Assembly (NCBI RefSeq): GCF_050896395.1
Contig: NZ_JBPBBA010000017.1
Span: 1 to 64,000 of the forward strand
Length of the DNA: 64,000 bases
From: Nioella aestuarii
Lineage (GTDB): Bacteria > Pseudomonadota > Alphaproteobacteria > Rhodobacterales > Rhodobacteraceae
Direction of reading: 5' to 3'
Shown here: one piece after another, positions 42,650 to 50,515 of the stretch
Numbering within the stretch: the stretch's first letter is position 1
Layout: each line of letters begins with the position of its first letter
The notes under the pieces: generated by a model
Databases searched by the model: none
What the model was told of the DNA's origin: nothing
The model's input: the letters and a program-made list of their open reading frames with translations, nothing else
Program-made: the position numbers and the translations under genes

Positions 42650-44206
42650 TCAGAACTCCTGGTTCAGGGCGTCGGCCGCCGGGATTTCGCGTTCTCGCCG
42701 GGCGATATAGTCCAGAAGGGCCTCGTTCTTGGCTTCGTCCAGCCGAGGTTCTTCATATTCTCGCAACAGCTTGCGGGCGTGCGTAAGTGCGCGGGCCGTG
42801 ATCTCTTGCGATCCTTCTGCAACCCATTGTTCGATGGAGTTGTTGTCGAACAGCTCCGGCATGAAGAAGGCCCGCTGAAAATTTTCCTGAGTATGCGGGT
42901 GGCCAAGGTAATGCCCGCCGGGACCAATATCAGAGACCGCCGCGATCCCCTCGTCGAAATCGTCCCACCGTGGTCCTTCTGCCATCCGGTAAGCCATGGC
43001 GCATTGCTCTGCATCCACCACGAACTTGGCCACGGAGCAGTGCATTCCGGCCTCGTTCCAGCCCGCCGAATGCCAGATGTAATTCGCGCCCGAGTGCATC
43101 ACCGCCGACAAGGTCGTCGCGCTTTCATAGCCTGACTGCGCGTCGAAGGTCTTGGCCCCGCCAAGCGTGTTCGAGGTGCGCCAGGGCACACCATAGTGCC
43201 GCGCCATCTGGCCGATCATGAAATTCATCAGGCTGATCTCTGGCGTGCCTGCCATAGGTGCCCCGGACTTCATGCTGACGGTCGAAAGGTAGTGACCGTA
43301 AATCGCCGGGCAGCCGCGCCGGATCACCTGCGTGTAGGCCAGCGCCGACAGCGCCTCAGCATTCAACTGCGCAACAGCGGGCGCAACGGAGGCGGGCGTG
43401 TTGGCCCCACCCAGAACGAAGGGGCTGCAAAGGACCGGCTGGTTGCGCTTACAGAACGCCCGCATCGCGCCCAACATGGTTTCATCCCAGACAAGCGGGC
43501 TGTTGCCGTTGCAATTACCGGTGGTGACGGGGTGGGTTTCGAGGAAGTCATCCCCGAACAGGATCGCGCACATCTCCATCACGTCTTCGGCGTTCTTCGG
43601 GCTTGTGGTCATGCCCATGAAGGTCTTGTCCGAGTGTTTCATCGAGGAATAGGTGATCCTCAGATGTCGCTGGCTGATCGGGTGGTCGTAAGGTTCCACG
43701 ATGTGATGCGCGCTGGAATGCAGCGCGGGCGACATGTGGCTGAGCTTGTGGAACATGGCGAGGTCTGCAAGCGTCGGGTTCCTTCGCACATCATCCAGAT
43801 CCCGCAGGAAGGGCGCGCCGGTCATCGGTACGAAGATCGCGTGCCGCCCGCCAAGCCGCACGTTATGGGCCGGGTTGCGGGCATGATAGGTGAAGTCGGC
43901 AGGGATGGTCTGGATCAGCTCGCGCACCAGCCCGCGGTCCAGATGCACCCGGTCGCCCCGCACATCCGCGCCCGCGCGTTTCCAGTCCGCCAGTGCAATA
44001 TCATCGCGGAACACAACACCCACGTTTTCGAGGATATCCATCGAAGCGTTGTCGATCCGCTCTACCTGCGATCCGTCCAACACCTCGCAATGCGGCAGGC
44101 CGTTGACCAGCCCCGGCAGCATTCGGCTATCGGTGACCATCCGCTGACTGCGGCGGGCATTGCGGCCTCCGGCGCGGGTGCGGGGTTTGAGGGCGGTATC
44201 GGACAT
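42650..44206 (-). CDS. MttB-family (non-pyrrolysine) methyltransferase
   Basis: 518 aa trimethylamine methyltransferase superfamily protein (COG5598), read through without an internal UAG, so it is a non-pyrrolysine member like the glycine betaine, proline betaine or carnitine methyltransferases. Typical segments are GLVNGLPHCEVLDGSQVERI, NASMDILENVGVVF, TGNCNGNSPLVWDETMLGAM and EGIAAVSDIGPGGHYLGHPH. GGAGA precedes the ATG. Family members pass a methyl group to a corrinoid protein, but no corrinoid-binding protein gene is adjacent. It is followed by the TMADH-like demethylase and a transporter in one operon. A quaternary amine is the likely substrate (inference). Confidence 0.85.
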   Translation of the reverse strand: MSDTALKPRTRAGGRNARRSQRMVTDSRMLPGLVNGLPHCEVLDGSQVERIDNASMDILENVGVVFRDDIALADWKRAGADVRGDRVHLDRGLVRELIQTIPADFTYHARNPAHNVRLGGRHAIFVPMTGAPFLRDLDDVRRNPTLADLAMFHKLSHMSPALHSSAHHIVEPYDHPISQRHLRITYSSMKHSDKTFMGMTTSPKNAEDVMEMCAILFGDDFLETHPVTTGNCNGNSPLVWDETMLGAMRAFCKRNQPVLCSPFVLGGANTPASVAPAVAQLNAEALSALAYTQVIRRGCPAIYGHYLSTVSMKSGAPMAGTPEISLMNFMIGQMARHYGVPWRTSNTLGGAKTFDAQSGYESATTLSAVMHSGANYIWHSAGWNEAGMHCSVAKFVVDAEQCAMAYRMAEGPRWDDFDEGIAAVSDIGPGGHYLGHPHTQENFQRAFFMPELFDNNSIEQWVAEGSQEITARALTHARKLLREYEEPRLDEAKNEALLDYIARREREIPAADALNQEF

Positions 44207-44315
44207 CGGCGGTCTCCATCCTGAGGGTGGAACTACTTGACCGCGCTTCACCTCTCCGGTCCTGCCGGAAAGCGAAACGCCCTTGCAGGATACGACATGC
44301 GATGGCCTCGCCAAC

Positions 44316-44345
44316 GAAAAACGGCGGCCCATTGGGGACCGCCGT
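44316..44345 (-). terminator. Rho-independent terminator of xylFHG
   Basis: On the minus strand, ACGGCGG pairs with CCGCCGT (arms 44321-44327 and 44339-44345) and is followed by TTTTTC. It lies 23 bases after the stop of the ATPase gene and ends the xylose importer transcript. Confidence 0.8.
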
Positions 44346-44367
44346 CTTGCTGAACTCTCGCCCCCGA

Positions 44368-45120
44368 TCAGGCGGCGTCTTCGTGCGGATGCTTGCCAAG
44401 GATGATCATGCCAAGCAGATCGTCATCGGTCACTTCGTTCACATTGACCGTGCCGACCAGCTGACCGTTCTTCATCACACTGGCACGGTCACAGAGGTTC
44501 ATGACCTGATGCACATCATGGTCAATGAGGAAGATCCCGATGCCTTCGGCCTTGAGCTGCTGGATCAGCTCGGCCACCATCTGGGTTTCATGGGGGCCCA
44601 GCGCCGCGGTCGGTTCGTCCATGATCAGGATCTTGGCATTGAAATAGACCGCGCGGGCAATGGCAACCGACTGTCTCTGACCGCCGGAAAGCGCCGAAAC
44701 AGGGGCCGAGAACTTCTGAAAGTTCGGATTGAGCCGCCCCATGATCTTGCGCGTCTCTGCCTCCATTGCCGCATCGTCGACCAGCCCAAGCGGCGTGACC
44801 AGTTCACGACCAAGGAACAGGTTCGACGCCGCATCGAGGTTATCGGCCAGTGCAAGTGTCTGGTAGATGGTCTCGATATTGTGCGCCCGCGCGTCGCGTG
44901 GGTTGTTGATCGTCACCTTCTCTCCGTTGATGAAGATCTGGCCACCATCGGGTTGATAGGCCCCCGACAGCATCTTGATCAGCGTCGACTTGCCCGCGCC
45001 ATTGTGACCGAGCAGGCCCACGACCTCGCCGGGTTGCAGGTCGACCGTTACATGGTCAACCGCCTTGATCCCGCCGAACGAGATCGACATGTCGCGCATT
45101 TCTACGAGTGGTGCGGTCAT
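44368..45120 (-). CDS. xylG: Sugar ABC ATPase, half-size XylG type
   Basis: 250 aa, a single ATPase domain, where classical XylG/RbsA have two (about 500 aa); the single form is known from FrcA-type alphaproteobacterial systems. Walker A is GHNGAGKSTLIK near residue 38, the signature LSGGQRQSVAIARA, Walker B ILIMDEPTAALG and the H-loop LIDHDVHQV. It powers the adjacent permease and binding protein. The ATG at 45120 directly follows the permease stop (1-base gap). The assignment to xylose rests on the nearby xylose isomerase, xylulokinase and ROK regulator genes. Confidence 0.85.
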   Translation of the reverse strand: MTAPLVEMRDMSISFGGIKAVDHVTVDLQPGEVVGLLGHNGAGKSTLIKMLSGAYQPDGGQIFINGEKVTINNPRDARAHNIETIYQTLALADNLDAASNLFLGRELVTPLGLVDDAAMEAETRKIMGRLNPNFQKFSAPVSALSGGQRQSVAIARAVYFNAKILIMDEPTAALGPHETQMVAELIQQLKAEGIGIFLIDHDVHQVMNLCDRASVMKNGQLVGTVNVNEVTDDDLLGMIILGKHPHEDAA

Positions 45121-45121
45121 A

Positions 45122-46417
45122 TCAGTGATCCCCCGTGCGTTTGCGGTAGATGATGTCAATCAGTACGGCCGCGACCAGCACAACACCGACAACAATGTTC
45201 TGGTAGGGAGCATCGACGCCAACCATGGCCATGCCCGATTGCAGCGACTGCATGATCAGTGCCCCCAGGATTGCGCCATGAATGGTGCCGAGACCACCCG
45301 AAAGGGCCGTGCCGCCGATAACCGCCGCCGCGATGACGCGCAATTCATCAAGCGTGCCGATATCGTTGGTGTGGTTGGCCAGACGGGCCGAAGCGACAAC
45401 CGCCGAGATCGCACAGAGAGCACCCATCAGGGCAAAGATCTTGACCGTTAGCATACGGGTGTTGATCCCCGACAGCTCTGCCGCATCCGGGTTGCCACCG
45501 GTGGCGAAGATATAGCGGCCAAGCCGGGTACGACGGGCCAAAACGGTCATCGCAATGGCGATCCCGATCAGCAGCAGCACCGAGATCGGCAGGCCATAGG
45601 TGGTGGTAAACCCTTCGGGCATGACCTCGCCCCGTGCCTCGAACATGCGACGCAGGCGGGCGGCAGGGATTTCGTAGGAGTTGAGAACCCAGATAAAGCC
45701 CATAATGGCTGCGGCAACAATTGCTGACAGGGTCAGTTCAGCCCAGACCGGCTTGACCGGGAAGCCATGGCCGGCCTTGCTGCGACGCCCGTTCCACATT
45801 GCAGCAATCGCAGCGATTGTCAGAACCGCGCCAACGATCCACGAAAGGTTCGGCCCAAGCGTGCCGTTGATGCCTCCGAAAGCCATAAAGGTCTCATCCA
45901 GCGGGCCAATGGTCTGACCACGCGTCAGGAACCAACCGACATTCCGCCAGACCAGAAGACCGCCAAGCGTCACGATGAAGGCCGGAATGGTCAGGTATCC
46001 GACAAGGTAGCCGTGAAAGGCCCCGATCAGCGCACCGGCGGCGATGCCGACGACAATGGTGATCGGCGCGATCAGCGGGTGGCCAAGCCCGAGCCCCATC
46101 ATGTTGGGCAGGATATCAGTCTGAGTTATCGCCATGATCGCCGAACACGTGGCCAGAAGTGCGCCAACGCTCAGGTCGATGTGACGGGTGACGATGATGA
46201 AAACCATGCCGCAGGCCATGATGGCCACAGAAACGGTTTGGATCGTCAGGTTGAAGATATTGCGCGGGGTCAGGAAGCGGCCTTCCGTGAAGAAATCGAA
46301 CCCGATGCAAAGGATGATGAAGGCGCCAACCATACCCAATAGACGCGTATCCAGCTCTAACTGCTGGACGAAGCTCTTGCGCTGCGAGGGGATTGGCTGA
46401 GACGTGGTGTCGGTCAT
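45122..46417 (-). CDS. xylH: Sugar ABC permease XylH
   Basis: 431 aa inner-membrane permease of the BPD_transp_2 type, with about ten or more hydrophobic segments. The N-terminal region shows RNIFNLTIQTVSVAIMACGM and VTRHIDLSVGALLATCSAIM, the latter a hallmark of the ribose/xylose permeases. ATGGNPDAAELSGINT is the conserved cytoplasmic loop near residue 300. The length fits XylH rather than RbsC. GGAG precedes the ATG. It is separated from xylF by two stem-loops that probably lower its expression relative to the binding protein. Confidence 0.85.
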   Translation of the reverse strand: MTDTTSQPIPSQRKSFVQQLELDTRLLGMVGAFIILCIGFDFFTEGRFLTPRNIFNLTIQTVSVAIMACGMVFIIVTRHIDLSVGALLATCSAIMAITQTDILPNMMGLGLGHPLIAPITIVVGIAAGALIGAFHGYLVGYLTIPAFIVTLGGLLVWRNVGWFLTRGQTIGPLDETFMAFGGINGTLGPNLSWIVGAVLTIAAIAAMWNGRRSKAGHGFPVKPVWAELTLSAIVAAAIMGFIWVLNSYEIPAARLRRMFEARGEVMPEGFTTTYGLPISVLLLIGIAIAMTVLARRTRLGRYIFATGGNPDAAELSGINTRMLTVKIFALMGALCAISAVVASARLANHTNDIGTLDELRVIAAAVIGGTALSGGLGTIHGAILGALIMQSLQSGMAMVGVDAPYQNIVVGVVLVAAVLIDIIYRKRTGDH

Positions 46418-46450
46418 GTCCGGACTCCAGAGTTCAGCGTGTCTGGTGGT

Positions 46451-46478
46451 GATACGCCCCTGCGGAGCGGGGCGTATC
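46451..46478 (-). terminator. Intercistronic stem-loop xylF-xylH, proximal to xylH
   Basis: GATACGCCCC, 8-base loop, GGGGCGTATC: a perfect 10-bp stem between xylF and xylH. There is no T-tract; it likely stabilises the xylF message and attenuates read-through, as seen in other binding-protein operons. Confidence 0.6.
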
Positions 46479-46484
46479 GGATGC

Positions 46485-46500
46485 TACACTATGCAGTGTA
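46485..46500 (-). terminator. Intercistronic stem-loop xylF-xylH, proximal to xylF
   Basis: TACACT-ATGC-AGTGTA, a 6-bp stem 8 bases after the xylF stop, next to the longer stem at 46451-46478. The two together form a double 3' structure on the xylF part of the message. Confidence 0.45.
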
Positions 46501-46508
46501 TCACAGTT

Positions 46509-47537
46509 TTAGCTACAAGGCGCGGGGCCGTCGGTTACACCCTGGCAGAGCGTTTCCAGATCGATCCAGCCTGCGTCCACGACGACGCTCAGGTTCTCGG
46601 CGGTGATCGGAACCGGTGCGAGGAACATCGAGGTCATGGTGGTGCCGCCGGGGCTGGTCCATTCCATGGCACCTTCGACGTCACCCATTGCGGTCCCCTG
46701 TGCCAGAGCAACGGCGATTTCGCCTGCTGCACGGCCCAGATCACGGGCGTCTTTCCACACCGACACGGTCTGGGTGCCCAGGGCCACACGGTTCAGAGCG
46801 GCATGGTCGCCGTCCTGGCCGGAAACCGGGATACCTTCCATGCCCTGCGCGGTCAGAGCGGCAACAACACCACCTGCGGTGCCGTCATTCGAGGCCACGA
46901 CAGCGTCAACGCCGTTGTCGGTCGCGGTCAGGATCTGCTCCATGTTGCGCTGTGCGTTGGCAGGCAGCCAGCCATCGGTATAGGCCTCGCCCACGATCTC
47001 GATCTCACCGGCATCGATTGCGGCTTGCAGGACTTCCTGCTGACCGCCGCGCAGGAAGTCTGCGTTCGGGTCAGTGGGTGAGCCCTTGATCATGACGTAA
47101 CGGCCAGAGGGCGCTGCTTCCAGAACCGCGCGGGCCTGCATCCGGCCAACTTCGACGTTGTCGAAGGTCAGGTAGAAGGCACGGGGGTCTTCGATCAGAC
47201 GGTCATAGGCGATGACCGGGATACCTTCGTCGGCAGCGGCCTGGACGGCCGGGCCAATGGCAGCCGCGTCCTGCGCCAGGATGATCAGCGCATCAACGCC
47301 CTGAGCGATCAGGCTTTCGATATCGGACAGCTGCTTGGATGCGGACGACTGAGCGTCGGCCGAAATGTATTCCGCGCCTGCGGCTTCCAGGGCGGCAACG
47401 ATGGCCGCTTCGTCGGTCGCCCATCGTTCTTCCTGGAAGTTGGACCAGCTAACACCAACGGTGATGTCCTGCGCAAAGGCAGCGGTGGTCATGGTTGCCG
47501 CAAACACCGTTGCTGCGGCTGCTTTCAAAAACTTCAT
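46509..47537 (-). CDS. xylF: D-xylose-binding periplasmic protein
   Basis: 342 aa periplasmic binding protein of the ribose/xylose type. It has a Sec signal peptide with cleavage after TTAAFA, about residue 22. ITVGVSWSNFQEERWATDEA is the XylF-like start of the mature protein. Further typical segments are QSSASKQLSDIESLIAQGVD, AYDRLIEDPRAFYLTFDNVE and VASNDGTAGGVVAALTAQGM. A strong AGGGAGGA site precedes the ATG, in line with the high level needed for a binding protein. It is divergent from the ROK regulator gene. Confidence 0.9.
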   Translation of the reverse strand: MKFLKAAAATVFAATMTTAAFAQDITVGVSWSNFQEERWATDEAAIVAALEAAGAEYISADAQSSASKQLSDIESLIAQGVDALIILAQDAAAIGPAVQAAADEGIPVIAYDRLIEDPRAFYLTFDNVEVGRMQARAVLEAAPSGRYVMIKGSPTDPNADFLRGGQQEVLQAAIDAGEIEIVGEAYTDGWLPANAQRNMEQILTATDNGVDAVVASNDGTAGGVVAALTAQGMEGIPVSGQDGDHAALNRVALGTQTVSVWKDARDLGRAAGEIAVALAQGTAMGDVEGAMEWTSPGGTTMTSMFLAPVPITAENLSVVVDAGWIDLETLCQGVTDGPAPCS

Positions 47538-47603
47538 GCTTTCCTCCCTGTGATACGTGGTCGGGGGCCATTTGGCCGAGTCCCGCCATGTCCCACCTTC
47601 CTA

Positions 47604-47715
47604 CCACTATTTTTTTCAAAGATCAAATTAAATAATGATCGCCCCATGGCTGCGCGTGTCTCGAAGAAGCCAACACATCGCTTGCCGATTTATTTTTTTT
47701 AGTGAATTATACTTG
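47604..47715. promoter_or_regulatory. AT-rich xylF/xylR control region
   Basis: A clearly AT-rich stretch between divergent xylF and the ROK regulator. It holds GATCA...TGATC (47621-47640), TATTTTTTTC...TCAAATTAA, and a second ATTTATTTTTTTTAGTG block at 47689. A related ATTTATTTTTATGTCTAAATTAA sequence lies before xylB. These are candidate sites for the ROK protein; the exact operator is not defined. Confidence 0.4.
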
Positions 47716-47727
47716 TGGGAGGCCACA

Positions 47728-48945
47728 GTGGCAGGACATCAACGCACATCACTCGCGAATGATCAGCGCGAAAACGGACGCCAGCAAGTCTTTGAGGCAA
47801 TCCGGCAAGCCGGTCGAATTGCGCGAATCGACATAGCCCGCGAAACGCAGGTCAGCCCGGCCACTGTCACCGCCATCACCTCGGAACTCCTGACCGCAGG
47901 TCTTATAGAAGAAATTACCCCAGAGAGTGATCGCTCCGGCGCGAAACGGGGGCGGCCCAGGGTGGCTCTCAAAATTCGCGGTGCCGCGCACCTGATTGCA
48001 GGCATCAAGATCTCTGACCGGTCCGCCACTGTGATTCTGGTGGATTTCGAAGGCCAGACCGTTGGTGAATACGACCACGAACTGCCCGGCCCGGTGATGT
48101 CCGCCGAAGAAATGGTAAGCCTCGTCAAACGCGCACTGTCGGGGGCTTGTGCCGCTGCCGGGCGTGACATGAGCGAAGTGTCAGGCGTTGGCCTTGGAAT
48201 TGCCGGCCTGATCGACGCGGCGCGCAACTTCGTCTACTGGTCGCCATCGCTGGATCAACGCAACGTAGAGCTTGGGCGCATGTTGTCGGACGTGATGCCC
48301 GTGCCCTTCTTCATGGACAATGATGCCAATCTGGTCGCCAAGGCCGAACAACTCTTCGGCGAGGCGCGCAATGTCTCTGACTTCATAGTCATCACCATCG
48401 AACAGGGTGTTGGCATGGGCATCGTAATCGACGGGCGCATCTACCGGGGCGAACGCGGTTGTGGCGCCGAGTTCGGCCACACCAAGGTACAACTTGACGG
48501 GGCGCTGTGCCGCTGCGGTCAGCGTGGCTGCCTAGAGGCGTACGTGGGCGACTATGCACTCTTGCGAGAGGCCAATATTCGCGGCAGCGCGCAGCCCGAG
48601 GATGATCTTTCGGTGCTCTATTCCCGCGCCAAGGCTGGCGATGCGATGGCCAGATCCATTTTCGACCGGGCCGGACGGATGTTCGCCATGGGGTTGGCCA
48701 ATGTGATCAACATATTCGACCCGAGCCTCGTGATACTGTCAGGTGAACAGATGACGTTCGACTTCCTCTATGCCTCGGATGTACTGGACCGGGTGAAATC
48801 CTCTGTGGTGCAGGTCGATGCTCCGCTGCCCGAGATCCGTGTCCATAAATGGGGGGACCTGATGTGGGCCAAGGGGGCGGCTGCCTGCGCGATGGAAGGG
48901 GTGTCGGACTTAACGATCCGCAACCTCGGTGCCGATGCGGCCTGA
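47728..48945 (+). CDS. xylR: ROK-family xylose repressor
   Basis: 405 aa ROK regulator. The N-terminal winged helix has QVFEAIRQAGRIARIDIARE and TQVSPATVTAITSELLTAG. The sugar-kinase-like domain has FFMDNDANLVAKAEQLFGEA, GVGMGIVIDGRIYRGERGCG and the zinc motif LCRCGQRGCLEAY. The start is GTG at 47728, behind a GGGAGG site; the longer ATG frame from 47635 is in AT-rich non-coding DNA. It is divergent from xylFHG and lies between the two halves of the xylose genes, so it is taken as their repressor. The 3' end overlaps the next gene by 11 bases. Confidence 0.85.
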   Translation: MAGHQRTSLANDQRENGRQQVFEAIRQAGRIARIDIARETQVSPATVTAITSELLTAGLIEEITPESDRSGAKRGRPRVALKIRGAAHLIAGIKISDRSATVILVDFEGQTVGEYDHELPGPVMSAEEMVSLVKRALSGACAAAGRDMSEVSGVGLGIAGLIDAARNFVYWSPSLDQRNVELGRMLSDVMPVPFFMDNDANLVAKAEQLFGEARNVSDFIVITIEQGVGMGIVIDGRIYRGERGCGAEFGHTKVQLDGALCRCGQRGCLEAYVGDYALLREANIRGSAQPEDDLSVLYSRAKAGDAMARSIFDRAGRMFAMGLANVINIFDPSLVILSGEQMTFDFLYASDVLDRVKSSVVQVDAPLPEIRVHKWGDLMWAKGAAACAMEGVSDLTIRNLGADAA

Positions 48946-50449
48946 GCTTTGTCTCCCTGTCCTGCTGATTGCGACTGCCCCCGCCCTCGCGGATCCGCTT
49001 TTCGTGCCCCGGCCAATTGCGCCTCATAGCTACGAAGGCGGGTGGGAGCATTTCGTGGGCGGCGGCGTTGCAGCCTTTGATTGCAATGGCGACAGCCTGC
49101 CCGAGCTTTATGCCGCTGGCGGGGAAAATCCGGCACAGCTTTTTCTGAACGTTACCACTCCCGGCGGCGATCTGGAGTTCGCCACGGCACAAAGCACCCT
49201 GTCCATGACCGGCGTCATAGGGGCCTACCCTTTGGATATCGACAGCGACGGGATCATGGATCTCGCGGTGTTGAGGGTGGGGGAGAACGCCCTGATGCGC
49301 GGCCATGGCGATTGTCATTTCACCCCGTTCGAAGGGATCGGGTTCCAGTCCGATAGGCGCTGGACAACGGCCTTCTCCGCGACATGGGAGGCGGGCCAGA
49401 GCCTGCCCACCCTCGCCTTTGGCAACTACGTGGACCGGGATAACCCGGACGGGCCTTTCGAGGCTTGCGATACGAACCAGCTCTACCGCCCCGAGGGCGA
49501 CAGCTATCCATCTCCACTGCCCCTGGACCCAGGTTTCTGCGCTCTGTCCATGCTGTTCACGGATTGGGGACGGCAGGGCCGTGCCGACCTGCGCGTGTCG
49601 AATGACAGGCACTACTACGTGCGCGGTGGCGAAGAACAGATGTGGGCGATGGAGCCGGTGCCGCGTCTCTATGGGCCTGAGGATGGTTGGAACAGCCACC
49701 AGCTCTGGGGCATGGGCATCGCCTCGCGCGATCTGGATGGTGACGGGTTGTCCGAGGTCTACCTGACCTCCATGGGTGATCAGCGCCTGCAATTGATGTC
49801 GGATGGGGCGCAGGGCCCGAGCTATCTTGACGCGCCTTACGAAAGCGGTGCCACGGCGCACCGACCTTATACGGGTGGCGATGGCAGGCCGTCGACCGGC
49901 TGGCATGCGGTATTCGGAGATGTGAACAATGACGGGTGGAGTGACCTGTTCGTGGCCAAGGGCAATGTGGAGCAAATGCCCGGCAGTGCCATGGAGGACC
50001 CAAATAATCTGTTGATGGGCGGCCCGGATGGTCATTTCACAGAAGCCGGTTTGGAGGCGGGCATCGCCAGCCTGCATCGCAGCCGCGGGGCGGCACTCGC
50101 AGACCTGAATGGTGACGGGCTTCTGGATCTCGCGGTGCTGAACCGGCACGCCCCGTTGGAACTGTATCAGAACGTGACAGAGGGGTCCGGCGGTTGGCTT
50201 CTGGTTACGGTATCCCAGGACGCCCCGAACCCCGACGCCATCGGGGCATTTGTGGAGCTCCGCGCGGGCGACAGGGTCTGGACACAAGAGATCACCGTGG
50301 GGGGCGGCCATGCAGGCGGCGTCTCGGGGCCACTCCATTTTGGAATTGGGGATGCGGAACCCGTGGAGCTCAGGGTGATCTGGCCCGGCGGTGACAGCAG
50401 CGACTGGCAGGTGGTCGCGCCGAACCAACCGGTGACGCTGTCGCGATAG
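48935..50449 (+). CDS. Exported FG-GAP/VCBS protein with ASPIC/UnbV domain
   Basis: 504 aa secreted beta-propeller-like protein. Signal peptide: MRPELCLPVLLIATAPALAD. FG-GAP/VCBS calcium-binding repeats include DCNGDSLPELYAAGG, DIDSDGIMDLAVLRVG, DLDGDGLSEVYLTSM, DVNNDGWSDLFVAKGN and DLNGDGLLDLAVLNR. The C-terminal 70 residues (GAFVELRAGDRVWTQEITVG) are the ASPIC/UnbV domain. The ATG at 48935 overlaps the xylR stop by 11 bases, coupling it to the regulator gene. It is convergent with a diheme peroxidase gene, a pairing that suggests the two act together in the periplasm. Function is unknown. Confidence 0.85.
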   Translation: MRPELCLPVLLIATAPALADPLFVPRPIAPHSYEGGWEHFVGGGVAAFDCNGDSLPELYAAGGENPAQLFLNVTTPGGDLEFATAQSTLSMTGVIGAYPLDIDSDGIMDLAVLRVGENALMRGHGDCHFTPFEGIGFQSDRRWTTAFSATWEAGQSLPTLAFGNYVDRDNPDGPFEACDTNQLYRPEGDSYPSPLPLDPGFCALSMLFTDWGRQGRADLRVSNDRHYYVRGGEEQMWAMEPVPRLYGPEDGWNSHQLWGMGIASRDLDGDGLSEVYLTSMGDQRLQLMSDGAQGPSYLDAPYESGATAHRPYTGGDGRPSTGWHAVFGDVNNDGWSDLFVAKGNVEQMPGSAMEDPNNLLMGGPDGHFTEAGLEAGIASLHRSRGAALADLNGDGLLDLAVLNRHAPLELYQNVTEGSGGWLLVTVSQDAPNPDAIGAFVELRAGDRVWTQEITVGGGHAGGVSGPLHFGIGDAEPVELRVIWPGGDSSDWQVVAPNQPVTLSR

Positions 50450-50468
50450 GTCCGAGCCAGGCGCGACC

Positions 50469-50488
50469 AAGGATTTTGCAAAATCCTT
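50469..50488. repeat. Perfect 20-bp palindrome 1
   Basis: AAGGATTTTGCAAAATCCTT, fully self-complementary, between the convergent FG-GAP and peroxidase genes. With the next palindrome 2 bases away it probably acts as a bidirectional 3'-end signal. I recall similar AAGGATTTTGCAAAATCC/AAGGGTCTTGCAAGACCC pairs in Rhodobacteraceae genomes. Confidence 0.7.
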
Positions 50489-50490
50489 GC

Positions 50491-50510
50491 AAGGGTCTTG
50501 CAAGACCCTT
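50491..50510. repeat. Perfect 20-bp palindrome 2
   Basis: AAGGGTCTTGCAAGACCCTT, fully self-complementary, 2 bases after palindrome 1. It shares the AAGG...TTGCAA...CCTT frame with it, differing in the inner pairs. It ends 5 bases before the peroxidase stop codon. Confidence 0.7.
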
Positions 50511-50515
50511 CCCCG

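Noticed and set aside
48707..50503. A 598-codon minus-strand frame opposite the FG-GAP gene
   Set aside because: The plus strand encodes a signal peptide, calcium-binding repeats and an ASPIC domain; the minus frame shows nothing.
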